From positions 1 to 25,267 of the forward strand of contig CAYJII010000036.1 of assembly GCA_964370225.1 (NCBI GenBank): a DNA stretch of 25,267 nucleotides, written 5' to 3'. The stretch comes from CAYJII01 sp964370225. GTDB lineage: Bacteria > Bacillota > Clostridia > Oscillospirales > Ruminococcaceae. The position numbers and the translations under genes were made by a program. The notes beneath the pieces are model-generated. The model had not been told where the DNA came from. It made no database searches and worked only from the letters and a program-made list of their open reading frames with translations. This document shows, one piece after another, positions 15,401 through 22,073 of this stretch (positions are counted from its first letter, which is position 1; every line of letters starts with the position of its first letter).

Positions 15401-16994
15401 AATACACTGTCGTATCTGTTACAATCTCCTCACGTAGCGAGTCTATCGGTGGATTTGTAACCTGTGCAAATTTTTGCTTGAAATATCTAAATAAAGGCTG
15501 ATGTTTTTCTGACAATACTGCTAGCGGTATATCTGCACCCATTGCAGCAGTTGCCTCTACTCCGTTTTTCGCCATAGGTAGTATAACTTGCTTCACGTCC
15601 TCATACGTATATCCGAAAATCTTATATAATTTTTCGCGAAACTCTTTATCATACATCATAACCTTTTTGTTTGGTAGCTGTAAATCTTTCAAATTCAATA
15701 GATTTCTATCTAGCCACTCTCCATATGGTTTTCTCTTCGCGTAATGACTTTTTAACTCTTCATCAGACACTATTTTTTTGTTCACTGTATCTACGAGTAA
15801 CATCTTGCCTGGCTGAAGACGTGACTTTTTCACTATATTTTCAGCAGGAATATCCAATACTCCTACCTCTGAAGATAGTATAAGCATGTTATCCTTTGTC
15901 AGATAATAGCGAGAAGGGCGAAGTCCGTTTCTATCTAACACTGCACCCATGATATCTCCATCAGAAAATAAAATCGCAGCAGGACCATCCCATGGCTCCA
16001 TCATTGTCGCATAATAGTGATAAAAATCTTTCTTATTTCTATCCATGTACGGATCGTTTTTCCATGGTTCAGGTATCGCCATCATAACTGCAAGCGGTAA
16101 ATCGACGCCATTCATATATAAAAATTCCAATGTATTATCTAAAATTGCCGAGTCAGAACCCTCGCTGTTAACAATCGGCAAAACCTTGTTCATTTCATCA
16201 CCTAGTATATTTGAAAGCAGAGTTTCCTCCCTTGCAATCATACGGTCGGCATTCCCTCTGATTGTATTTATTTCGCCATTATGAAGAATTACTCTATTAG
16301 GATGCGCTCTCTCCCAACTAGGATTAGTATTAGTCGAAAATCTTGAGTGCACCATAGCTATTGAGCTTTCATAGGCAGCATCTTGCAAGTCGAGATAAAA
16401 TCCTCTCAACTGTTCAACCAAAAACATTCCCTTATATACTATTGTTCGTGAAGAAAGACTAGGTATATACGTATCAATCGAGCTATGTTCAAACTCACGG
16501 CGTATCACATATAACTTGCGGTCAAAATCTACGCCCTGCGATATACTACATGGCCTTTTTATAAAGCACTGCTCTATGCAAGGCATCTTTTCAATTGCTC
16601 TTTTGCCAAGCACACTATGATTAATAGGAACAGTTCTCCAACCTAATATTTCTACATTTTCCTTTTTCGCAATAACTTCAAACATTTTTTTCGCATATTT
16701 TCTCTTTTGGGAATTACTAGGCAAAAAGAACATTCCTATTCCATAGTCACGCTCTTCCCCTATATCAAACCCCATATTAAGTGATGCGAAAAACTTGTGC
16801 GATATTTGAACTAAGATACCAACTCCATCCCCTGTTTCCCCGAGCGCATCTTTGCCCGCTCTGTGCTCTAACTTTTCTACAATCGAAAGAGCATTTGAAA
16901 CAACTTCATGGCTTTTAGTTCCATCTACAGAAACAACTGCACCAATACCACAAGCATCATGTTCATACTTTTTATCATAAAGTGTGTTTGCCAT
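12483..16994 (-). CDS. gltB: glutamate synthase large (alpha) subunit
   Basis: A 1503-residue enzyme that makes two glutamates from glutamine and 2-oxoglutarate. The start is ATG 16994 (GGAGGTT at 17007-17001), not an upstream ATG at 17039 that lies within the leader hairpin. MANTLYDKKYEHDAC shows the short propeptide before the catalytic cysteine C15 of the N-terminal glutaminase domain (to about 430). The central and FMN-binding synthase domains follow, with GAKPGEGGHLPG and the [3Fe-4S] cysteines in CMMMRVCNLDTCPVG (C-x5-C-x4-C). The C-terminal beta-helix domain has the glycine-rich repeats (GGVGQSFGAF, GKGLSGGKI). It is the first gene of a minus-strand operon with gltD, purA, the synthetase-like gene and the ANTAR gene. 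The leader contains a strong terminator, so expression is probably set by attenuation. Confidence 0.97.
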   Translation of the reverse strand: MANTLYDKKYEHDACGIGAVVSVDGTKSHEVVSNALSIVEKLEHRAGKDALGETGDGVGILVQISHKFFASLNMGFDIGEERDYGIGMFFLPSNSQKRKYAKKMFEVIAKKENVEILGWRTVPINHSVLGKRAIEKMPCIEQCFIKRPCSISQGVDFDRKLYVIRREFEHSSIDTYIPSLSSRTIVYKGMFLVEQLRGFYLDLQDAAYESSIAMVHSRFSTNTNPSWERAHPNRVILHNGEINTIRGNADRMIAREETLLSNILGDEMNKVLPIVNSEGSDSAILDNTLEFLYMNGVDLPLAVMMAIPEPWKNDPYMDRNKKDFYHYYATMMEPWDGPAAILFSDGDIMGAVLDRNGLRPSRYYLTKDNMLILSSEVGVLDIPAENIVKKSRLQPGKMLLVDTVNKKIVSDEELKSHYAKRKPYGEWLDRNLLNLKDLQLPNKKVMMYDKEFREKLYKIFGYTYEDVKQVILPMAKNGVEATAAMGADIPLAVLSEKHQPLFRYFKQKFAQVTNPPIDSLREEIVTDTTVYLGSDGNLLEDTADNCRVLEVQNPILTGTDLIKIKNLNSKGFKTDTVSICYYKNTSLEQALEQLFVNCDRAYKKGANIIVLSDRGVDENHVAIPSLLAVSAMEQHLIRTKKRTAVSIVLESAEPRDVHQFASLLGYGARAIHPYLAHECIEELIEEKVLDKDPYTAVQDYNHAVLHGIVKVSAKMGISVLQSYQSAQIFEAVGINKQVIDKYFTNTISRVEGIGLREIEEGVEFRHSSAFDPLGLGVDNTLDSTGFLRLRSGEDKEDHLYSPSIIIALQQAVKNGDYNRFKEYTAMVDDEHKPHTLRGLLAFKFDENNAIPISEVQSVAEIVKRFKTGAMSYGSISKEAHECMAIAMNRLGAKSNSGEGGEEPTRLLTERNSAIKQVASGRFGVTSEYLMSAKEIQIKMAQGAKPGEGGHLPGAKVYPWVAKTRHSTPGVSLISPPPHHDIYSIEDLAQLIYDLKNANRAARISVKLVSEAGVGTIAAGVAKAGASVILISGYDGGTGAAPISSILDAGLPWELGVAETHQTLIQNGLRSRVVIEADGKLMSGRDVAIAAILGAEEFGFASAPLVAMGCMMMRVCNLDTCPVGIATQNECLRKRFKGKPEYVENFMKFIAEELREIMAKLGVKNLDELTGRTDLVKVKEKKVTRRAELVDMSKIISTEYANHEERLFNPNNSYDFKLSETVDEAVLLKKFKKAIESGKAHEEHIALSSINRTVGTILGSEITAKHGSSLAEDTFVLNCVGGVGQSFGAFIPKGLTMRLQGDTNDYLGKGLSGGKIIVTPPEKATFEAEDNIIVGNVAFYGATSGKSYINGIAGERFMVRNSGCVCVVEGCGDHGLEYMTGGVAVILGETGKNFAAGMSGGIAYVLDEKRELYLKLNKEFVSMEEVSQREDVAELKAHIENHYNETGSSLAKRILEKFDEYLPNFKKIVPNRYMQMLNLIAEFKENGASQEDAVMGAFTASLSQ

Positions 16995-17007
16995 ATGTAA
17001 AACCTCC

Positions 17008-17078
17008 AAAAAAAAATAAAGAGTCAGAACGCAAAACATGCACTTTTTTATTTAAAAAATGCATGGTGTTCATGACTC
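17008..17078 (-). terminator. long terminator/attenuator hairpin in the gltB leader
   Basis: On the minus strand GAGTCATGAAC (17078-17068) pairs with GTTCTGACTC (17030-17021) with one bulged T, and an inner arm (CATGCA plus six Ts) pairs with six As, a bulged G and TGCATG. The run TTTATTTTTTTTT (17020-17008) follows directly and abuts the GGAGG of gltB. No gene ends upstream on this strand, so its position fits only leader attenuation. Confidence 0.9.
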
Positions 17079-17085
17079 CATTGTC
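17074..17085 (-). promoter_or_regulatory. candidate ANTAR-type antiterminator hairpin, gltB leader
   Basis: Minus-strand GAC-AATGGA-GTC: a 3-bp stem with a six-base loop with A at position 1 and G at position 4. Its right arm is part of the 5' arm (GAGTCA) of the terminator, so the two cannot coexist. Weak by itself; supported by the same arrangement in the glnN and amt leaders. Confidence 0.4.
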
Positions 17086-17106
17086 TATTAATATTTACTT
17101 ATATGT

Positions 17107-17135
17107 ATTATATCATAGATGAGCTTATAATACAA
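17107..17135 (-). promoter_or_regulatory. sigma-A promoter of the gltB operon
   Basis: TTGTAT (17135-17130), 17 bp, TATAAT (17112-17107) on the minus strand, about 20 nt before the leader hairpins. The stretch from here to the cat promoter (17136-17330) is A/T-rich and I see no gene or clear site in it. Confidence 0.75.
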
Positions 17136-17330
17136 TACCTTATTATATTTTTCACAAAAAACTTATAAAATTTGATTTTATTAGCATATGAATTAGTCTT
17201 TTTTACCATCATTTTTTTCAAACAGATAAATTATGCACTAATTATTTAACAACAACATTAATATTTGTGTGTTTATTTAAACATTTGTTTGGTATTTTTC
17301 TTGATATCACTTTTAATATATTTGTACTTC

Positions 17331-17339
17331 TGATATAAT
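17331..17339 (+). promoter_or_regulatory. extended -10 promoter of the cat gene
   Basis: TGATATAAT matches the extended -10 consensus (TGnTATAAT). The -35 region at 17 bp (TTTTAA) is poor. The ATG at 17368 is 29 nt downstream. Confidence 0.6.
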
Positions 17340-17367
17340 AAAGTAAAAAGTTCAAATGGAGGCTATT

Positions 17368-18009
17368 ATGCTATTTAATAAGATAGATTTAGATAATTGG
17401 AGTAGAAAAGAAACATATCAGAGCTTTATGGAAAATAACCCTTGCACTTACAGCATTACAGTAAATTTGGATGTCAGTAAGTTTTTACCCCTAACTAAAA
17501 GTAAAAATTTGAAATTTTTCCCAAGCTTTTTATTTGCGCTATCACATACAGTGAATAGGCACAAAGAGTTTCGCATGAGTTTTGATAAGGATAAAAACTT
17601 AGGTTACTACTCCTATTCAAACCCACTTTTCACTGTGTTTCATGATGAAACCGAAACTTTCTCTACCGTTTGGAGCGAATACGATAGTGATTTTGATATA
17701 TTTATGCAAAACTATATTTCTGACATGGCAAAATATAAAAATGATGCAAAAAACTCAAAACCATTGAACGAAAACAATTATTTCAATGTTTCTTTGATTC
17801 CGTGGACCAGTTTTACAGGATTTAACTTAAACTTACAAAATGGTTACGACTACCTTTCCCCCATATTTACAATAGGCAAATATTTCACAGATAACGATAA
17901 AACCCTTATTCCGCTCGCAATTCAAGCTCACCACGCTGTGTGTGATGGTTATCATATTTCAAAGTTTATAAATGACTTGCAGGATTTACTTTATTCTTTT
18001 GAAATATAG
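17368..18009 (+). CDS. type A chloramphenicol O-acetyltransferase
   Basis: A 213-residue enzyme, the usual size of the trimeric CatA family, that inactivates chloramphenicol with acetyl-CoA. The catalytic histidine motif HHAVCDG is intact near the C-terminus, and FNKIDLDNWSRKE (start), FRMSF, FHDETETFSTVWSEYDSDF and FTGFNLN match the family, closest in my memory to the clostridial CatP/CatD branch. I placed the start at ATG 17368 because GGAGG lies 5 nt upstream; an ATG at 17356 overlaps that site. It has its own extended -10 promoter and a clean terminator, and no mobile element is visible nearby, so it looks like a resident chromosomal gene. Related proteins can have other acyl acceptors, so resistance is likely but not proven. 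Confidence 0.92.
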   Translation: MLFNKIDLDNWSRKETYQSFMENNPCTYSITVNLDVSKFLPLTKSKNLKFFPSFLFALSHTVNRHKEFRMSFDKDKNLGYYSYSNPLFTVFHDETETFSTVWSEYDSDFDIFMQNYISDMAKYKNDAKNSKPLNENNYFNVSLIPWTSFTGFNLNLQNGYDYLSPIFTIGKYFTDNDKTLIPLAIQAHHAVCDGYHISKFINDLQDLLYSFEI

Positions 18010-18024
18010 CACTTATATCTAGAA

Positions 18025-18056
18025 AAAAGGCTGAACTTTTAATAGTTCAGCCTTTT
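18025..18056 (+). terminator. terminator of the cat gene
   Basis: AAAAGGCTGAAC (18025-18036) is perfectly complementary to GTTCAGCCTTTT (18045-18056), with an 8-nt loop and a T-rich tail (TTTTATTATTTAATT). Confidence 0.88.
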
Positions 18057-18078
18057 ATTATTTAATTAATATTTTTGC

Positions 18079-18107
18079 TTGCTTTTTTATCTTTAAAGGT
18101 GTATAAT
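18079..18107 (+). promoter_or_regulatory. promoter of the padR-MFS operon
   Basis: TTGCTT (18079-18084), 17 bp, TATAAT (18102-18107). The last bases of the -10 box are also the first bases of the inverted repeat at 18106-18147. Confidence 0.75.
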
Positions 18108-18147
18108 ATCAATATCGAATTTAGATAACGAATAGCGATATTGATAT
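18106..18147 (+). promoter_or_regulatory. inverted-repeat operator, probably for the PadR regulator
   Basis: ATATCAATATCG (18106-18117) and its exact reverse complement CGATATTGATAT (18136-18147) are separated by 18 bp. The repeat covers the transcription start region of the padR-MFS operon, the typical place for autorepression by a dimeric PadR protein. Confidence 0.7.
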
Positions 18148-18175
18148 CCGTTAAAACTACAAAAGGAGAATTAAC

Positions 18176-18478
18176 ATGCAAGATCCAATTTTAAGAAAGC
18201 TGTTTTTAGGATTTATACAAATCCATATTTTGCATCACGCAAAGAAAGAACCCATTTTCGGTTCTTTTATGATTGAAGAATTAAAATCTCATGGTTACGA
18301 TATTAGCCCTGGTACATTGTACCCTATCTTCCACAACTTAGAAAAATTGGGGCATTTGACAGTTGAAAGTAAAACGCATGAGGGAAAAGTGCGCAAATAT
18401 TATTCAATCACTGAAAAGGGTGAAATCACACTAATTGAAGCAAGAAAAAAAATAAAAGAATTAACAGGTGAATTATGA
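18176..18478 (+). CDS. PadR family transcriptional regulator
   Basis: A 100-residue protein with the PadR winged-helix fold: helix-turn-helix GSFMIEELKSHGYDISPGTL, then YPIFHNLEKLGHL and the wing residues GKVRKYYSITEKG. PadR proteins of this short subclass (PadR-s1) repress neighbouring transporter genes and release DNA when they bind a small molecule. AAGGAG (18163-18168) precedes ATG 18176. The stop codon overlaps the start of the MFS gene (ATGA), so the two are translationally coupled. The 12-bp inverted repeat upstream is the likely operator. Confidence 0.93.
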   Translation: MQDPILRKLFLGFIQIHILHHAKKEPIFGSFMIEELKSHGYDISPGTLYPIFHNLEKLGHLTVESKTHEGKVRKYYSITEKGEITLIEARKKIKELTGEL

Positions 18479-19725
18479 GTACAGAACTACAAAAAGATAT
18501 TTTAAAAGATTTTCAGATTAAGAAATTTTGCTTATATGGGTTACTTAAAAACCTAAAATTTTTCGAGCCATATTTGTTAATCTATTTGATGAGTAATGAT
18601 ATAAACTTATTTCAAATCGGTATTTTAATCGCAATACGCGAAGTAATTGTAAATGTATTTGAAATTCCATCAGGTTTTATCGCCGATTATTTCGGCAGAA
18701 AAAAAGAAATGTATTTTTGTTTTGGATTTTACATAGTTTCATTTATAATATTATTTTTCGCTGACACTTTTATCCTCGCTGCTTTAGGAATGGCTTTCTT
18801 CGGTTTAGGCGAAGCATTTCGCTCGGGAACTCACAAAGCTATGATATACACATATCTTGACTCAAAAAATTGGCAAAGCGAGAAAACTTTTGTATATGGC
18901 ACAACCCGCTCTTTTTCACTAATCGGGAGCGCTGCTAGTAGTCTTCTCGGTATTGTGCTAATCCTTAGCGTGCCAAGTGATAGTTATATTTTCCTTTTTT
19001 CGGTAGTACCCTACATATTAGATTTAATCCTAATTATGAGCTATCCTAAGTTTTTAGACATCGCAGATAAAAAGCACGATGCCACATTTAAAGATATGGC
19101 AAAAGATCTTGTTGATAGTTTTCGTATAAACAAAAAACTTAGAAACATTTTAATTGAGGAAGGCATTGCAGAAGCAACTTTTTCTTATGTGAAAGATTTA
19201 ATTCAACCGATTTTAGAGATAATTATTATCGGAAGTGGTATTTCTATGATTGCTTCTTTATCTGCAGATGACAACTTAAAGATAGCATTAGGGCTTGTTT
19301 ACGCTATCCTAAATCTCTTCGGCTCGTACTTCTCTAAGCGAGCTTATTTGATAAAGGGGAACAAAACTAGTTTAGTCTGTCTTTTTCTTATTCATATAGC
19401 TTATGCAATCTCATGCGCACTACTAGCTATTTTCTCAGGACAATACCTAATAGTATGCGTCATTTATGTTTTTATCTATATTTTGCATAGCATACGCAAA
19501 CCGATATTCGTTGATGAAATTGACAATAATATTGAAAAATCTAACAGAGCTACTGTTATTAGCACCTCTGCTCAATTAAAATCATTATTCCTAATGATTT
19601 TTGCGCCAATACTTGGTCTAATAGCCGATAATGTAGGTATCGGGTTGGTTATGATTATTTTATGCATACTCTTTATCATTACTTCCCCCTTGCTAAAGTC
19701 AAATCCAAAAGCCGCAACAGAATAA
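18475..19725 (+). CDS. major facilitator superfamily transporter, probable efflux pump
   Basis: A 416-residue protein with about 12 hydrophobic segments. The loop after helix 2 has the MFS motif variant GFIADYFGRKKEMY, and EAFRSGTHKAMIYTYL marks helix 4-5. The position overlapping a PadR repressor gene by 4 nt (start ATG inside the PadR stop; AGGTGA upstream) is common for drug or metabolite exporters. The sequence does not tell the substrate. The operon ends at the hairpin at 19778-19816. Confidence 0.88.
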   Translation: MSTELQKDILKDFQIKKFCLYGLLKNLKFFEPYLLIYLMSNDINLFQIGILIAIREVIVNVFEIPSGFIADYFGRKKEMYFCFGFYIVSFIILFFADTFILAALGMAFFGLGEAFRSGTHKAMIYTYLDSKNWQSEKTFVYGTTRSFSLIGSAASSLLGIVLILSVPSDSYIFLFSVVPYILDLILIMSYPKFLDIADKKHDATFKDMAKDLVDSFRINKKLRNILIEEGIAEATFSYVKDLIQPILEIIIIGSGISMIASLSADDNLKIALGLVYAILNLFGSYFSKRAYLIKGNKTSLVCLFLIHIAYAISCALLAIFSGQYLIVCVIYVFIYILHSIRKPIFVDEIDNNIEKSNRATVISTSAQLKSLFLMIFAPILGLIADNVGIGLVMIILCILFIITSPLLKSNPKAATE

Positions 19726-19777
19726 TATATAATTTACATACTACTCTGTTACTTCCTCTATACTCCATTGCATCTAT

Positions 19778-19816
19778 AAAATAGCGATATCGCATTAAAA
19801 GCGATATCGCTATTTT
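19778..19816. terminator. bidirectional terminator made of two palindromic arms
   Basis: A perfect 16-bp stem (19778-19793 with 19801-19816, 7-nt loop) ends in Ts on both strands. It serves the MFS gene (+) and the convergent flavoprotein gene (-), whose stop codon begins at the stem edge. The core GCGATATCGC of each arm is itself a palindrome. Confidence 0.88.
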
Positions 19817-20484
19817 TATTTTATCCAACCATTCTCTTTCCAGTGAACAATATCAATCGGATTGTTCATTTTCTTTTGTAGTTTTTTCATTAAATTAAAG
19901 TAAAACTGGCCTTTTAATCCCCTTTTAACTCTATGTGCTTTGGCAATTTTACGAGCAATTTCATCAGATTTTTTCTCTATTTCAAGCTTCTTCTCCTGCT
20001 TGACTCCATTCCACGCTGTCGCATAAACTGAAAAGTTCATTGTGTAACTCTTTCCTACACCCCACCATAACATTTGGTTTTTAAGCGAGTTGGTAACACG
20101 TTTTGACCCTCCACCAGCAGCTGTGGATATTAGCACTGCAGCCTTACTATCCATCGATTTATGTGGTCTATGCACTATGTATCTATACGCCATATGATCA
20201 AAAAAGTTTTTTAACTGCCCTGTCATTTCCATAACATATGTCGGTGAGTTTATTATTAAAATGTCCGCTTGTTCGATGTCATTTGCTATAACCGACACAT
20301 TGTTTTTATGGGGACATTTATCCTCGCCTTTTAAAATACAATTACTGCAACCTGTGCAAAATTTTATATCATTTACAAAATGCTCTTTTACATCATTCGA
20401 AATTTTTCTAGCTAAATTCCAAGAAATATTATAATTACTTCCTATTTTTCTGTTTTGTCCATGTATAATAACAATTTTCTTCAT
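19816..20484 (-). CDS. NAD(P)H-dependent flavin oxidoreductase, iron-sulfur flavoprotein-like
   Basis: A 222-residue protein of the flavodoxin-like FMN reductase superfamily. It starts with strand IVIIHGQNRKIGSN (phosphate loop), has the FMN-contact motif SPTYVMEMTGQLKNFFDH, and STAAGGGSKR before the C-terminal basic region (rich in Lys and Arg from about 165). Four cysteines, C43, C46, C49 and C57, form CX2CX2CX7C, which fits the compact motif of [4Fe-4S] iron-sulfur flavoproteins, so it may carry a cluster besides FMN. The likely role is electron transfer or quinone/nitro reduction in the cytoplasm; the substrate is unknown. GAAGG lies about 12 nt before ATG 20484. It is transcribed convergently to the MFS operon and has its own promoter at 20546-20573. 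Confidence 0.85.
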   Translation of the reverse strand: MKKIVIIHGQNRKIGSNYNISWNLARKISNDVKEHFVNDIKFCTGCSNCILKGEDKCPHKNNVSVIANDIEQADILIINSPTYVMEMTGQLKNFFDHMAYRYIVHRPHKSMDSKAAVLISTAAGGGSKRVTNSLKNQMLWWGVGKSYTMNFSVYATAWNGVKQEKKLEIEKKSDEIARKIAKAHRVKRGLKGQFYFNLMKKLQKKMNNPIDIVHWKENGWIK

Positions 20485-20545
20485 AGTGATTACTGCCTTC
20501 TTTTCATGAATTTTTGTTTGTTTGCTTCACAATAATAATATTTAT

Positions 20546-20573
20546 ATTATACCACGTAAAATAAAAAAACCAA
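20546..20573 (-). promoter_or_regulatory. promoter of the flavoprotein gene
   Basis: On the minus strand TTGGTT (20573-20568), 16 bp, TATAAT (20551-20546), preceded by TGG, which gives an extended -10. Confidence 0.65.
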
Positions 20574-20598
20574 GCGCATTTGCTCGATTTTTACTTCA

Positions 20599-20695
20599 AA
20601 AATAGATTTAACAGACGAATATTTAAACAAAGTTATTGAAAAAAGAAGATAAAGACGTCAGATTTCCTGAGAGAGAGTTTAATGAGCAAAAATAA
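20599..20695 (+). pseudogene. possible remnant of a gene tail with a frameshift
   Basis: Two overlapping short frames read like the charged end of a protein: KIDLTDEYLNKVIEKRR (to TAA 20652) and, one base shifted, KDVRFPEREFNEQK (to TAA 20695). There is no start codon or ribosome-binding site. I do not recognise the family and chance is possible. The rest of 20485-20804 holds only the two promoters. Confidence 0.2.
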
Positions 20696-20727
20696 TACTG
20701 TTAATACGATTGTTGCGCTAAAATTTG

Positions 20728-20757
20728 TTGACAATAAACAAATATATATAGTATAAT
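20728..20757 (+). promoter_or_regulatory. promoter of the ADP-ribosylglycohydrolase gene
   Basis: TTGACA (20728-20733), 18 bp, TATAAT (20752-20757): both boxes are perfect. The ATG is 60 nt downstream. Confidence 0.8.
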
Positions 20758-20816
20758 CTTTTTAGTCTTAATTATATGCATACTATAAATTTAATTATTA
20801 ACAAGTGAGGAATAAT

Positions 20817-21899
20817 ATGGAAAACACATTACTTTTTAAAAAAGTGTATGGCGCACTTATAGGTTCAGCAATAGGCGACGCAATGGGCGGACCTGTTGAA
20901 GGGTTCTCTTATGAAAAAATCGACAAAGACTATGGACATGTCGAGTCACTTTTGCCATATACTGAAATCCCAATAGCGGTGCATGGTCCATTCGACTTAT
21001 GTGCAGGAGCATATACAGACGATTCGAGAATGTCGAAAGTATTTTCAAGCGCAATAATAAAAAAAGGCGCAGTTGCAAATTCAAAAGATCTTGCTAAGGA
21101 GATAATAGATTATTATTATACTGCAGATTCAGATCTTAAAAAAAGCTTTATGGAAGAATATTATAACAAAGCGATATACGGACAAAATAAAGAAGCTTTT
21201 GGAGGCCAACCCACAAATGGCGCTATAATGGGAATTACTCCATATGGTGTAATTACTCCATGCAATCCATACAAAGCGCATGACGATGCATTTGAAGCTA
21301 CTTTCATGGCTACTGGCTATGCAAGATACGCAACCGCTATGGCAGCTGCAGCGATTTCTGCCGCTATGAAAGATGATGCTGATAGCGATACAATCGTAAC
21401 CGATATGATGGATGCCGTAAAAAGACATAAAGCTACAGTAGAAGATAAACTGTGGGGAGAATGCCATATGTACCCATATGTAGGCAGAAAACCCGAGGAT
21501 TTAGTGGAAAAAGGTGTAGCTGTTTCTAAAAAGTATGATGATATATATGAAATGAGAAAAGAATTATACGACTCTATTGTTCAAGAGTTTTTTGCAGATG
21601 GAGCTGAGTCACTTGCTATAGCAATAGCGTTTTTCTGTGCTGCAAAAGGTAATTTTGAAAAATCGATTATCGGATGCGTAAACTTTGGGCGAGACAATGA
21701 TAGTAGTGCTAGCATAGCAGGCGCAATCGCTGGAGCATTAAACGGGATAGATGCAATCCCACATGAATGGGTAGATTTAGTAGAAAAAGTTAACGAGGGT
21801 CCAACATTCCGTGAAATCGCATTATCAATGACAAAAATAATAAACAAAAATCACGAGGAAAATGTTAAGTCCACACAAATGTTAAGTCGCTTAATTTAA
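20817..21899 (+). CDS. ADP-ribosylglycohydrolase family protein
   Basis: A 360-residue all-helical protein of the ARH/DraG-like family, which removes ADP-ribose or related groups from proteins or small molecules using two Mg2+ ions. The family N-terminus (YGALIGSAIGDAMGGPVEG), the first metal motif TDDSRM (67-72) and the second, GRDNDSSASIAGAIAGALNG near residue 290, are present, so it is probably active. ATG 20817 is preferred over GTG 20805 because GAGG lies 6 nt upstream and the GTG overlaps it. It is a single-gene unit with promoter and terminator. In nitrogen-fixing bacteria DraG reverses ADP-ribosylation of nitrogenase reductase, but nothing here links this copy to that role; many relatives act on nucleosides or sugars. 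Confidence 0.88.
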   Translation: MENTLLFKKVYGALIGSAIGDAMGGPVEGFSYEKIDKDYGHVESLLPYTEIPIAVHGPFDLCAGAYTDDSRMSKVFSSAIIKKGAVANSKDLAKEIIDYYYTADSDLKKSFMEEYYNKAIYGQNKEAFGGQPTNGAIMGITPYGVITPCNPYKAHDDAFEATFMATGYARYATAMAAAAISAAMKDDADSDTIVTDMMDAVKRHKATVEDKLWGECHMYPYVGRKPEDLVEKGVAVSKKYDDIYEMRKELYDSIVQEFFADGAESLAIAIAFFCAAKGNFEKSIIGCVNFGRDNDSSASIAGAIAGALNGIDAIPHEWVDLVEKVNEGPTFREIALSMTKIINKNHEENVKSTQMLSRLI

Positions 21900-21935
21900 T
21901 GTAAATGATATCATTGCAAGCTGAATAATTGAATA

Positions 21936-21964
21936 AAGTGTGCAGACATAAAGTCTGCACACTT
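21936..21964 (+). terminator. terminator of the ADP-ribosylglycohydrolase gene
   Basis: AAGTGTGCAGAC (21936-21947) pairs perfectly with GTCTGCACACTT (21953-21964), 5-nt loop, followed by CTTTGTT. Confidence 0.8.
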
Positions 21965-22035
21965 CTTTGTTAGAACTAATAATACGAGGAGTCTGTGTAT
22001 AATTTATGATAGCACTTTATTCACATTACAAAAGA

Positions 22036-22044
22036 TGATATAAT
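22036..22044 (+). promoter_or_regulatory. extended -10 of the deformylase gene
   Basis: TGATATAAT, 30 nt before the ATG, with no good -35 box at the right distance. Confidence 0.5.
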
Positions 22045-22073
22045 AATCTTATTAAAACGAAAAGAGAATTGCC

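Noticed and set aside
17091..17104. ATAT-AAGTAA-ATAT hairpin upstream of the gltB mini-hairpin as the missing first ANTAR hairpin
   Set aside because: The loop has G at position 3, not 4, the stem is only A-T pairs, and transcription is expected to begin near 17100, inside it.
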